Of a DNA stretch of 64,000 bases, positions 55,700 through 64,000 are shown piece by piece. Every line of letters begins with the position of its first letter. Position 1 is the first letter of the stretch. The notes under the pieces were generated by a model. The model ran no database searches. It saw nothing but the letters and a program-made list of their open reading frames with translations, and was not told the origin of the DNA. The translations under genes were made by a program, and so were the position numbers. This DNA comes from Amblyomma americanum (Eukaryota; Arthropoda; Arachnida; Ixodida; Ixodidae): the NCBI RefSeq assembly GCF_052857255.1, contig NW_027526484.1, forward strand, positions 1,771,501 to 1,835,500, in the 5' to 3' direction.

Positions 55700-57000
55700 T
55701 TGAGAATATTGATGTAAATTGGTTATGAGTGTGGCCCAAGTCGATCCAATAATCCACGTCGTTCTTTTTGCCAGAAACCACGAATGAACCTTTCCACGGC
55801 ATCAAGAGTTTATTTTGGCTACTCGGCAAAAGAATGAGGACATGATCTCCAACCCTTAACTGCCGCGTCTTGCTGTTCCTCTCATAGTATCTCTTCGGAG
55901 AGTGTTTGACACGCAACAAATTTTAATGTGCCGCCCTCACAGTTTGATCGACACGTTCTCTTAGATCGAGAATGTAACCGTATGTCGTCTTCGTGTCTGC
56001 TCCAAGCTCTTCCCTTGTCCAGAACTTTCTGAGGACTGTGAGCGGTCCTCGCACATGTCGTCCAAATATCAACTCAAACGAAGAAAGCCCAGACTCGCTA
56101 GCGGCACCTCTCTGCATGCGAACAGAAACGGAGCCATATAATGATCCCATGTTTTGGGCTGCTCATGACTGTGCTTCTGCAGCATCTGCTTGAGTGTGCC
56201 GTTAAAGTTCTCTACCATTCTAATGCACATTGGATGGTAAGAAGCGTGCTGAGATGTTTCACCGCCAAGAGATCATTCAGCACTCTCATCATTTCAGAAG
56301 TGAAGCAGGAGCCCTGGTCGCAAAGGATCTCTCTCGGCAAACCTATTCGTGAAAACATCTCCACCAAACCCTCTGCCACGGTAGTTGAATCTATATTTGG
56401 CCGAGCCACGGCGTCGGGATACCGCGTGGCAAAATATACGAGAGTGAGAATATATTTATTCCATTTCACCGATGTGGGCGACAAGTGACCGACAATATCG
56501 ACAGAGACCCGATCAAAAGGAGTGTAGATAAGAGGCATGCGTTAAAACGGAGCTTTCCCTACTTTGCCTTTCGGGCACGTCCTTTGGCACGAGTCGCACG
56601 ACATGACATACCTCTTAATCTCCTCCTTCAATCCTGGCCGGTAGAATTCTTTCAGAACTCGATCTGTAGTCTTCTTATTGCTCTAATGCCCCGCCAACGG
56701 GTTTTTGTGGGCAAGCCTTAAAACCTGCGATCTGCAATACTTTGGAAGAACTACCTGTCGAGCCTATCTGCCAGAGGCTAGATGATAGAGGCGGTACAAC
56801 AAACCATTTTCGACAGAATACGAGTGCGAAGTGCCGTGCTTGCCGTGGAACACCTTTTTTACTTTCACCCAACACGCCTTCAATGACCCATCCTCTCTTT
56901 GCTTTTTTTCTAACATCCCATTGGTAAACCTCATGGGACGAACGCTTAAAGCAATATTTTCCCTCCTTCGTCCGGAAACTTCCTTTCCAGCCAACAGCAC
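55700..57000 (-). pseudogene. Gmr1-like integrase
   Basis: N-terminal zinc region: LAHKNPLAGH, then a stop, then CDSCQRTCPKG. Core: FDRVSVDIVGHL (first Asp), ILCDQGSCFTSEMM (second Asp) and, in a shifted frame, MVENFNGTLKQML (Glu). C-terminal text: SSFELIFGRHVRGPL and LRVGDHVLILLPS. All three catalytic acids are visible, although the frame is broken. The end of this region runs directly into the RT linker, which establishes the domain order. Confidence 0.85.
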
Positions 57001-57099
57001 TTTTGGTCCTGGCCTTCACCACTTGCACTGGCAGCCTCGTCATTCACTATGCGAGGACATAATTTACCAACGCCCTCCGATCTCTTCTAATTAATGTCT

Positions 57100-57420
57100 G
57101 GATTTGACGGCTCACGGGCCTTTGGTAAATTTCAAATTATGACATCGATCGTACAATGGTGTCTCCATGCACTTTATCAGGGCCGTGCCAGTGAAATAGG
57201 GCGAAACGATATGAACTGCTGCCTCGGGCACTTCCAGATTGCTGCCGTCCACAATGAACACCGTATATCTCGAGCCGGTGAGCTGAGTCAGGAACTAGGG
57301 CTCTCCGCACAACCACGGTATTGCTCCCCGTGTGCGGTTAAACACGTACGGGTAGGCCTCGGAGCCCTCCCTCTGCAGGCATGTGTTGTGCGTCTGCAGG
57401 CTTTTTCAGGACAAGTCTGA
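57100..57420 (-). pseudogene. Gmr1-like protease region, catalytic Asp lost
   Basis: HTGSNTVVVRRALV at about 57334-57293 occupies the place of the retropepsin DTG motif, with His for Asp. After a frameshift TVFIVDGSNLEVPEAAV and IKCMETPLYD continue, phrases I associate with proteases of SCAN-gag elements. Confidence 0.65.
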
Positions 57421-57559
57421 CCACCACCTTACCCTCAGCTACTTAAAGTCTACCTGCTCTTGAAGACACCGTTTCACGCGCAACACACACTGGCTGAACA
57501 CAACAGGACGACTGCTTCGGGTTTTCGTGCTTACTTAAACAGGAACTTACTTCATGCCC

Positions 57560-58640
57560 TGTTTTTTGGCAATAAATGCAATAAAGCTGTTTTCGTTTAA
57601 AGCGATAGTCGACAGCCTTATGTCTATGTCGGTTACAAATGATGCACCTACCTAACTTTGTACTTGATGGGATAGCCTGTTATACGTAGTGGCACAGACA
57701 GGGGCTTAATTGTTTACATTCTTTTTAGGCTGCCCCACAATACTTTCTGTCTACTTGATGGAAAATTCTTCCCTCTTGGGATGCCCACTTCGAACGAGTC
57801 TTTGAACGAAGACAAGTTTCTTTGCCGCTGGGCCTCTAGAAAGGTTGTCTGCTGCCTCAACCATTTTGTCCTGCGTCTTGCACTCTTTTTCTCGAAGGAA
57901 AATCACCAGACGCCTATGACAGTTCCTCATGAACTGTTCAACCACTACCAAGTCACGTAAATCATTGTACGTTGTGGCCGTTCCCGGCATCTCGACCCAT
58001 CTGTCGAAAAAAGTGAACAAGCGTACCGCGTTTTGCTTGCCTGTTTCTTTCTAGCGGCTTACTTTCACGAAACCTTTTGCGGTACCCCTCTGCTGCGAAC
58101 CGAAAATGTTGGAGCAGGGCTAGTTTTGCCTTATCATAACCCATTGAATCTGCTGGGGACAGTCGACTGAACACACGAAGAGTCTCCCAGTCAAAGACAT
58201 ACTCAGTGCTGTAGCTCATTTCTCCTAGGGCTAGCTGTGCCCTTCTGCGATACGCTCAAAACATTTAAGGTAAGCATCCAAATCATGCCTACGATCATCG
58301 AACGGCGGAATCAGCTTGTGTGGGCCAACCACTACTGACGGCCCCGGTGCGGGTTCTCGATTACCCTCACCGGCTTCTGTGAGCCTAAACTTGGAGCTGC
58401 AATATACGCTCTTCAGCCTCTGCTAGCGACTCTGCATGCTCGCATTCGGCTTCTGCTAGCGCCTTTTCATGCTTGTGTTGAGCATCGCGTTCGGCTTCAT
58501 GTGCTGCACGTTCCTTCTCTTGCTCGGCAGCCAACCACGTGCGCAGCTCGGCGTCTTTCAACCCCAACTCTCTCCCTAACTCAATTAACTCATTTAGCGT
58601 GCTCATTGTTTCCATATTCTTAAAAGTATCTCTCAATATA
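57560..58640 (-). pseudogene. gag: SCAN-like Gag of Gmr1-like element, frameshifted
   Basis: Three overlapping pieces. An N-terminal coiled coil (MSTLNELIELGRELGLKDAE, then Glu/Ala/His-rich) at 58636-58385. A SCAN-like capsid (WETLRVFSRLSPADSMGYDK, LALLQHFRFAAEGYRKRF) at 58219-58080, continuing DLRDLVVVEQFMRNCHRRL near 57970. A cysteine-rich end (CIICNRHRHKAVDY, CIYCQKTGH) near 57640-57560. The capsid phrase resembles vertebrate SCAN domains, which derive from Gmr1-like gag. Confidence 0.75.
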
Positions 58641-58654
58641 AGTTAAATGGCTTC

Positions 58655-58676
58655 GCCCTGTCGCGCGGACGCCAAT
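58655..58676 (-). promoter_or_regulatory. Putative primer-binding site of Gmr1-like element
   Basis: Just inside the 5' LTR the minus strand reads TGGCGTCCGCGCGACAGGGC after two bases. The tRNA is not assigned. Confidence 0.5.
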
Positions 58677-59502
58677 TGCCGCGAATTGTCGCGTCCCCGA
58701 ATTTCCGAAGGGGAACGCTATCGTGAGCAGGTTGGAACAAGAGAACAAACAGATCAAGCAAAACAAAACGAAGCCGTATTTATAATTTAAAGGAAAAGAG
58801 CCAATAAGAAAAACAAACAACAATAAAACACACTCAACACGCGTACAAAACTGCAGGTCAAAGGAAAGCGTTCACCAGATATTGAGCGTCCCAGGTGAAG
58901 TGGGGATGTCTTGCAGACAGGATGGAACGCGGGTTGATGAACTGCGACACGTCGCTGGCGTTGCGTCGACGGAAGTGGCGAAAAAGAGTCAGGTGGTACT
59001 AGCAGCGGAGAGGATTGACTGCAGGAAGACGCCGATGGTCTCCCGTCAACAGCCCGAAGAACTTGGCAGCAGCAGGAGAAGCGTAGCCTGGACCCGTCGA
59101 TGTCGTGCCGAAACTACGGAGTTTTAATGCAGGCAAGGGTGCCTTTCGGCAGCACGGACCCTCAGTCGGTCGGCTGCCACCCCCACAGTTGCAAGGAACG
59201 CAGGAGGCGTGCGTCGGTGATCCAAGGGAGGTCCACGGCAGCACGACCCAACGTCCAAAGGCTACCACCTCCACGCTTGAATGACACGATATCCGCTGCT
59301 CTGTGTCCCTTCACCCCTCGGTTTTCTGACACGTCAGCTCTCCGCTGCTCGTGCTCGCTACGCTCTTCATCGCCTCACAAACACCTTTCTCACGCGCACA
59401 GGCGCAACGCTGGGCTGGAACGCGCAGAGCTCCGCTGTTCGATACACCACGGTCGACGCACCGCGTTCGAAAATCACCCGGTGTTTTCATGTGCACATCA
59501 CA
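58677..59502 (-). repeat. 5' LTR of Gmr1-like element
   Basis: 826 bp. On the minus strand it starts TGTGATGTGCACATG and ends CAATTCGCGGCA. Upstream of gag in transcription. Confidence 0.9.
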
Positions 59503-59657
59503 CTGGGGTTCTTTAACATGCACTGACATCGCGGAGTACACGGGGCTCTAGAAATTTGCCGCCATCGAAATTCGACCGCCGCGGTCAGAATCGAGACCGC
59601 GTCCTTCATCTCAGCAGCCGAGTGCCATAACCATTGAGACACTGCGGCGGGGTTACT
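59503..59657 (-). repeat. Ruka-type SINE, 5' part, split by LTR element
   Basis: tRNA-like head and first body half on the minus strand. With 52865-52945 it gives a SINE of about 231 bp. ATAGTTT at 52858-52864 and 59658-59664 may be its target duplication. Confidence 0.85.
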
Positions 59658-59664
59658 ATAGTTT

Positions 59665-60084
59665 CATGCCAGTACAGCTTTACTGTTGGGCTCTTGTCTT
59701 TTGCACCGAACTGGTAACACCTACCGTGAGTGTGTAGGCTCATGAAGTGCTTTATTCTGAATGGGAATTTTTTAGCCACCAATATTTTTTTTTGTTCCCG
59801 AATCATGTACGTGCACAAGTTTGCCAACGCAGTTTCTTAGGTTGTGGCGTGGCAAGACGACCTACTTTGCCACACAGCACTGCTGACGCCGCTCATTCAC
59901 ACGTCTCTGTCACGGCTAAAGATTTTAGTCAGTTATTAAAAAAATGAAATAATTGTTTCATAACACAGCTCCTATCTAAGAGCAAAGAAAATAAAAAGTT
60001 TGGGCCTAAAATAAGTATCGTAAAATGCACAGCCTGCATTCAGGGCCTTATCTTAACTGCGGGTGCATGCAAGATTACGCTTAC
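59665..60084. other. Intron DNA without recognised feature
   Basis: Lies between the split SINE and exon 2. Nothing supported. Confidence 0.4.
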
Positions 60085-60171
60085 CTGATTACCCTTCTGA
60101 CTATGGCAAGCAGGAAGACGATCACCCCATTCCTTTCTTGCTTGTACACAATGAAAGCTAAGAGAAATCCG
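60085..60171 (-). CDS. NRF-6-like acyltransferase 3, exon 2
   Basis: Acceptor ATGCTTTCTTTCAG precedes 60171 and donor CAG|GTAAGC follows 60085; 87 bp. The leading C completes Ser with exon 1. It reads GFLLAFIVYKQERNG then VIVFLLAIVRRVI, and the trailing AG plus the A of exon 3 give Arg. SGFLLA opens a membrane helix in this family. No lesions. Confidence 0.85.
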
Positions 60172-62131
60172 CTGAAAGAAAGCATTGAGAATATAAGTAC
60201 AATGGTGACTGGCTATACAAGAGGGAAGTATTTCTTCAGCACAAATTGCTGCAAACCACGTCTTCTGTACTGTGTACACTTTGTTCACTGATAGGTCACT
60301 GCGTGGACGGGAAGACTACTTAAAGGAAATGTTACTGTTGTCTTCTACGCACAGAACGTGTAACTGTGTCGCTACTACCACGTTGTCATCTGCTGTTCAG
60401 CGATACAGACTTGTTAACTGAAAACTGCATTACGCGCGGCAACTCATAATTCTGGCTCGAGACGTGGGTCTGCCTCTCTGATACCCTGCAGCACGGTTAA
60501 AGCTACAGCTGCGTGGTGTCGGCTAACCGGGTGGAGGTAGCCATGCTAGCAAAGTTAACCTTGGGAAAAGCTACTGCTGACGTAAAAATGGTACCTATTA
60601 ATCTTGACACTCTTTTAAGAGGGAATTGTAAAAATGTAAAGGCTCCGGGCAGGCACGACCGGCTATTACACTTGATAAACGCTTTGCGGCATAAAACCCA
60701 AAATTAACCTGGTGATTCGTTAGCTTCTGTGTGCAAGATCGGCGAGTTATTGCTCACCGCAAAACTTTCTTTGGTGGCTGTCGAAATCACAGGACTTCAC
60801 AATACCCGGCTCAGCAGTGATTCCCCTGGCTACCGTGATTGGACAGCGGATCGCCGCCGGCCAGTCTGAGGGCAAAATTATTTACGAGGATGCGCGAACG
60901 CTTTTATAAGGCCCGCCCAAAAGACCTAAATTCATGAGGTTGTTCGTACGTGAGAAAAGCTCATGATTTCTCAGTGCGGGTTCACCCTGGGAATCCCGAC
61001 AGGAATCACAGATACGGCGGAAGCATCGGGAAATCACCAACTTTTATTTCAAAACAGCTGAGTGAACTTGACCCCTCACTGCATGATAGTTAGCAGCCGC
61101 TTCGATATTGCTATACAGCTTTATAACGGCTTCAGTAGAAGGCGTGCGAGGGCCTTCTCGCACAAGCTGGCATAAGTGCGGATGGCATATGTGTTGAATT
61201 AGGTGACTGACTGGGCCAGGCTATTGTACAATTTGATATAGATGGCGGGCCGCCTTGAGAAAAAGATGAAAAAGGGGCTGACTGAAATCAGCCCCCCATA
61301 CGAAGCCCCAGCTCCCACACTATCAAACTGTGATGTTCAAAAATAAAAAAAATCGTCCATGTATTCAAATCGCGGTGTTAAAGAAAACTTCCAAAAATCG
61401 TCCATGTATTCGGCCTTCCTGCCGATTTCCAGCTCTCAAGAAAAATAATTTGATGACGGCAGTGATCGGCTGTGTTAAGGACTTGCCAACGACTGCTTTT
61501 CATTAATTTTTGCGTATGTGCGTGCACAGTTACTAAACACAACTTTTCTCGCGTTTAGTGGGTTCCATTGCAAGTAATCCGGAGCGGTACTAAGGCGCTG
61601 TGCTTCCGCAGTGGCTAGGCTCCTTCTCTAACTGCATTTTGTTGTCACCTATTTCAATTTTCTCCTTGCGCGAGCTCGCACGACCGTTTCGTATACCACT
61701 GATGCGGCAACGTTGCTCGCCGAACATGCCTGCGCTCATGACTGTCAAGTTGTTACAAATCCATATACATCTTGCAATGACATACGGTAGAACTCGCGCT
61801 TATGCTCTGGTGGCGGATGAATCGCAATTAGTCGCCTCCATGGCTTGGCTGACGGACATGGCTGGACTTGCAGCCTGCCCATTCGACTGCCACAACGAGG
61901 CGACGCAGTCATGCGATGTTCCGGCGTCTGATAGAATCTCCCTCGCAGTTTCTGGTGTGATTGAGAAACCGCGGGGCTGTCGAAGGGATAGTGCACTAGC
62001 CAAGGAGAAAGTGGGAGGGCCAGGAGCGGAAGCAGTAGATACTGCAGGAAGATAAAATAGAGTGTGCGATGTGTGCATGCGCGGCGCTTGCGGCTGTAGG
62101 CTATTCTGATTAAGCCCGTTGTAACACGTAC
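60172..62131. other. Intron 1 region
   Basis: Contains a GC-rich hairpin (GGGGCTGA with TCAGCCCC, 61275-61296) and two copies of AAAATCGTCCATGTATTC about 48 bp apart near 61347-61412. An open plus-strand frame at 61600-62055 shows no recognised domain. Confidence 0.4.
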
Positions 62132-62228
62132 CTCAAGAAGAAGAAGAAGCAGTCGACGCTCTTAAATCCCACCATTGTAAATATGTTCTGCCAGTTGTTG
62201 ATATACACTACGGCGTTCACCATGTGGG
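62132..62228 (-). CDS. NRF-6-like acyltransferase 3, first exon in window
   Basis: Acceptor TTTCTCTTCATCAG precedes 62228 and donor TTGAG|GTACGT follows 62132; 97 bp. It reads HMVNAVVYINNWQNIFTMV then GFKSVDCFFFFL, ending in phase 2. VD-FF-LSG is the classic start of the second helix in this family. Earlier exons, encoding the secreted NRF domain and first helix, are expected right of the window. Confidence 0.8.
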
Positions 62229-64000
62229 CTGATGAAGAGAAAATGGGTATAAGTAAAGCTGAAGCTTTACGCTGTGCTGCGCTATGAGTAAAAACACAGT
62301 TAAATGCATCACCGCGACAAATTTGGACCACGCCATTCTTTAATACACGCTGACAACGCACAGCACGTAGGTCCTTTTCAATGGCGCCTGCATCGAAAGG
62401 CGGAAGCCGCAGTCGCCGCGGATAAATAAGAGTAAGAATTTTCTTGTCTTTTTCAACGCACATGACCACGCCAAAAGATACTTGCAGAGCGGAAAACCAA
62501 TTCGCGCAGTCTGAGCAGTGTATGCTCGCTATTTTTTCCACTGCACATTAGCTTTCCCTCGGGCCTTAGTGTCGTTGCCTTTACTGTCGTTGCCTTACGT
62601 GGTATTGTGTCTTAGGCAAGTAATTTTATAGGTGCTTGAAGCTAAAGATATGTACAACGCATATTTCTTTTATCCCTTGTTAGCGGAGCGCAAAAGTTAT
62701 TGATTTCTGTATTTTACCCTTATAACAACATATAAAAGTATGCAAACTCTTCGCTTTAAAGCTGCATTGTTATTAATGGCACTGACACGCAAGCATTTAT
62801 GGCTCCGAAGCATTTATGACACTTATCTGGCGTAGAGTGTCATGAGCCGAAATCCTCGTATTATACAGCCGCCAAGGCTCCCGCGGCAACAAGGCTGAAG
62901 AGCAGGTTTCGAAGCGTTACGTTTCCCACAGCCCCGGGCTAGAAATAAGTCCTCTGGTCACATGTCGACGAATTCAACGAGAATAAGACGGAAAGCGTGC
63001 TGATATTTGACTTCACGTTGACTAGCGCAAGATATTGGGAATTTATTCGGAGCATATAGTGCATCATGCGCACGGCGTTGTTCTGGCACATGAAATATCA
63101 TTAACCATCGTTTGTATTTTTTGCATTTAATGCTTTTAGTCGCAGTGGTCCACGCGCAGCTGCAGGAACAGAGGAAGAACACAAAAGCGAACCTAAACGA
63201 ACTTTGGCGAAACTTTCAGTGACCCCATGCTGCCTACGTGCTGCGCTGCCGCCGGAGCAGCGCATGCGTCAACAACACCATCTATATCATGTGCCCCGCC
63301 GTTTACTCAGCACGCGCGGGTCACGCAGCTCATCGCAGCGTCGGAATGAATACATATCCGAGTCGCAGCAACCATGTTAGCTCAAGGGATTGCTCTAGCC
63401 ACAGATACCTCCTCCCCGAACCTCACTCTAACCTGGCATGCAAGTCGTTGAAGCTAATGCCAAGTGAATTTGCTTATAGACTACTTATCTTGCAGTAAGT
63501 GTGGCAATAACAATAATACGGTCGCTTACGACAGTATGAAGGTTCCTACGCAGCAAAGCACTAAGATGAAAGAAAATAATTATAAAAATTTATGGCACAC
63601 TTTCGATGTCAATCAGCTTTCGCTGATTACTTTGGCTTCGCTTTTCTTACTTTTGATTCGTCCCAACTGCACCGCGAAAAATTAGCTTTGAGACAAGGAA
63701 AAGTGCAGTATATTTATACTATCTCACTTCTATTTGACTAAAAAAAGCGGCTGATGGCTTCCCAAAACTCGACTGCACCTACCATGATATTTGAGACGTT
63801 CTGGAATGTGGTGCGCCCTTTCTGCGGTGCATTTCATGCTTACATCTACTCTCGACGGTGAGATATGGAGTCCATTTTTGTTTCTGTAATGAAGCGCAGC
63901 ATAAGAGGTGCCTTGCAAACCGGCGTGCTTCCCTTACACTGCGTTTTGGTAAGCGGACGGCTTTTTAGTCTCACTTTAAATTATAGATTCTTACGCCACC
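62229..64000. other. Upstream intron DNA without recognised feature
   Basis: I looked for the preceding acyltransferase exon on the minus strand and did not find it. Remaining frames are short and unrecognised. Confidence 0.4.

Larger units (their letters stand above)
52941..59507 (-). mobile_element. Complete Gmr1-like Ty3/gypsy element, integrase before RT
   Basis: The element spans 52946-59502 (6557 bp) with 5-bp target duplication CTGGG at 52941-52945 and 59503-59507. Order on the minus strand: 5' LTR, primer-binding-like site, gag (58636-57751), protease (about 57420-57100), integrase (about 57000-55700), RT (about 55575-54560), RNase H (about 54560-54195), polypurine tract, 3' LTR. Ordinary Ty3/gypsy elements have RT before integrase. 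The Gmr1-like group, known from deuterostomes, has this reversed order, and its gag is related to the SCAN domain. Multiple stops and frameshifts make this copy inactive. Confidence 0.85.

Noticed and set aside
52946..59502. Ordinary chimera of two Ty3/gypsy elements explaining integrase before RT
   Set aside because: A single LTR pair with one target duplication encloses all domains; the integrase C-terminal text runs directly into the RT linker, and no internal LTR or second gag is present. A rearrangement cannot be fully excluded without other copies.
61600..62055. Plus-strand 151-codon frame
   Set aside because: No recognised motif, no splice or promoter support, and a comparable frame exists on the opposite strand.

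Overview
This is animal nuclear DNA, most likely from a hard (ixodid) tick. That assignment is inferred from a Ruka-type tRNA-derived SINE present in three copies, abundant Penelope-like elements, and an exploded intron/exon layout. There are no bacterial operons, no CRISPR array and no rRNA genes. Most long open frames are microsatellite artefacts or transposon remains.

The host-gene content is a minus-strand gene of the NRF-6-like acyltransferase 3 family (multi-pass membrane O-acyltransferases). I rebuilt it exon by exon from splice sites, matching phases and family motifs: 62132-62228, 60085-60171, 47535-47691, 46583-46665, 45745-45864, (one short exon not found), 38343-38416, 29629-29818, 23243-23392 and 19770-20027. 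It spans about 42 kb and its 5' exons lie beyond the right edge. Two exons carry frameshifts and one of these also a stop, so this copy is a pseudogene or contains assembly errors. Its last two exons are duplicated at 11581-11723 and about 5827-6089 (both broken). There is a remnant at about 28835-28925 and an intact inverted last exon on the plus strand at 2273-2482.

The introns are packed with mobile elements. Left to right: a minus-strand Ty3/gypsy element cut by the window edge (1-1882); a 3.07-kb non-autonomous hAT element (12270-15339); a decayed Penelope-like element (about 16470-18400) with a 160-bp foldback insertion; a solo arm of a TACAGGG foldback family (18987-19255); Ruka (21193-21427); a 680-bp (CTGT)n tract between direct repeats (27089-27772); a second SINE family (28342-28605); a non-LTR retrotransposon (30600-32485) whose TA-rich tail is split by a complete Ty3/gypsy element (32486-37932); a head-to-head Penelope-like pair (38827-40208); a 922-bp foldback transposon (40417-41338); Ruka (42345-42571); a third SINE-like repeat (43676-43870); a Penelope-like 3' end with a degraded hammerhead-like core (50850-51500).

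The most unusual item is a complete 6.56-kb LTR retrotransposon on the minus strand (52946-59502), inserted in a Ruka SINE with a 5-bp target duplication. Its domain order is SCAN-like gag, protease, INTEGRASE, reverse transcriptase, RNase H. Integrase lies before RT, as in the Gmr1-like Ty3/gypsy group described from deuterostomes.

All assignments come from reading the sequence and remembered family features. No database search was run.
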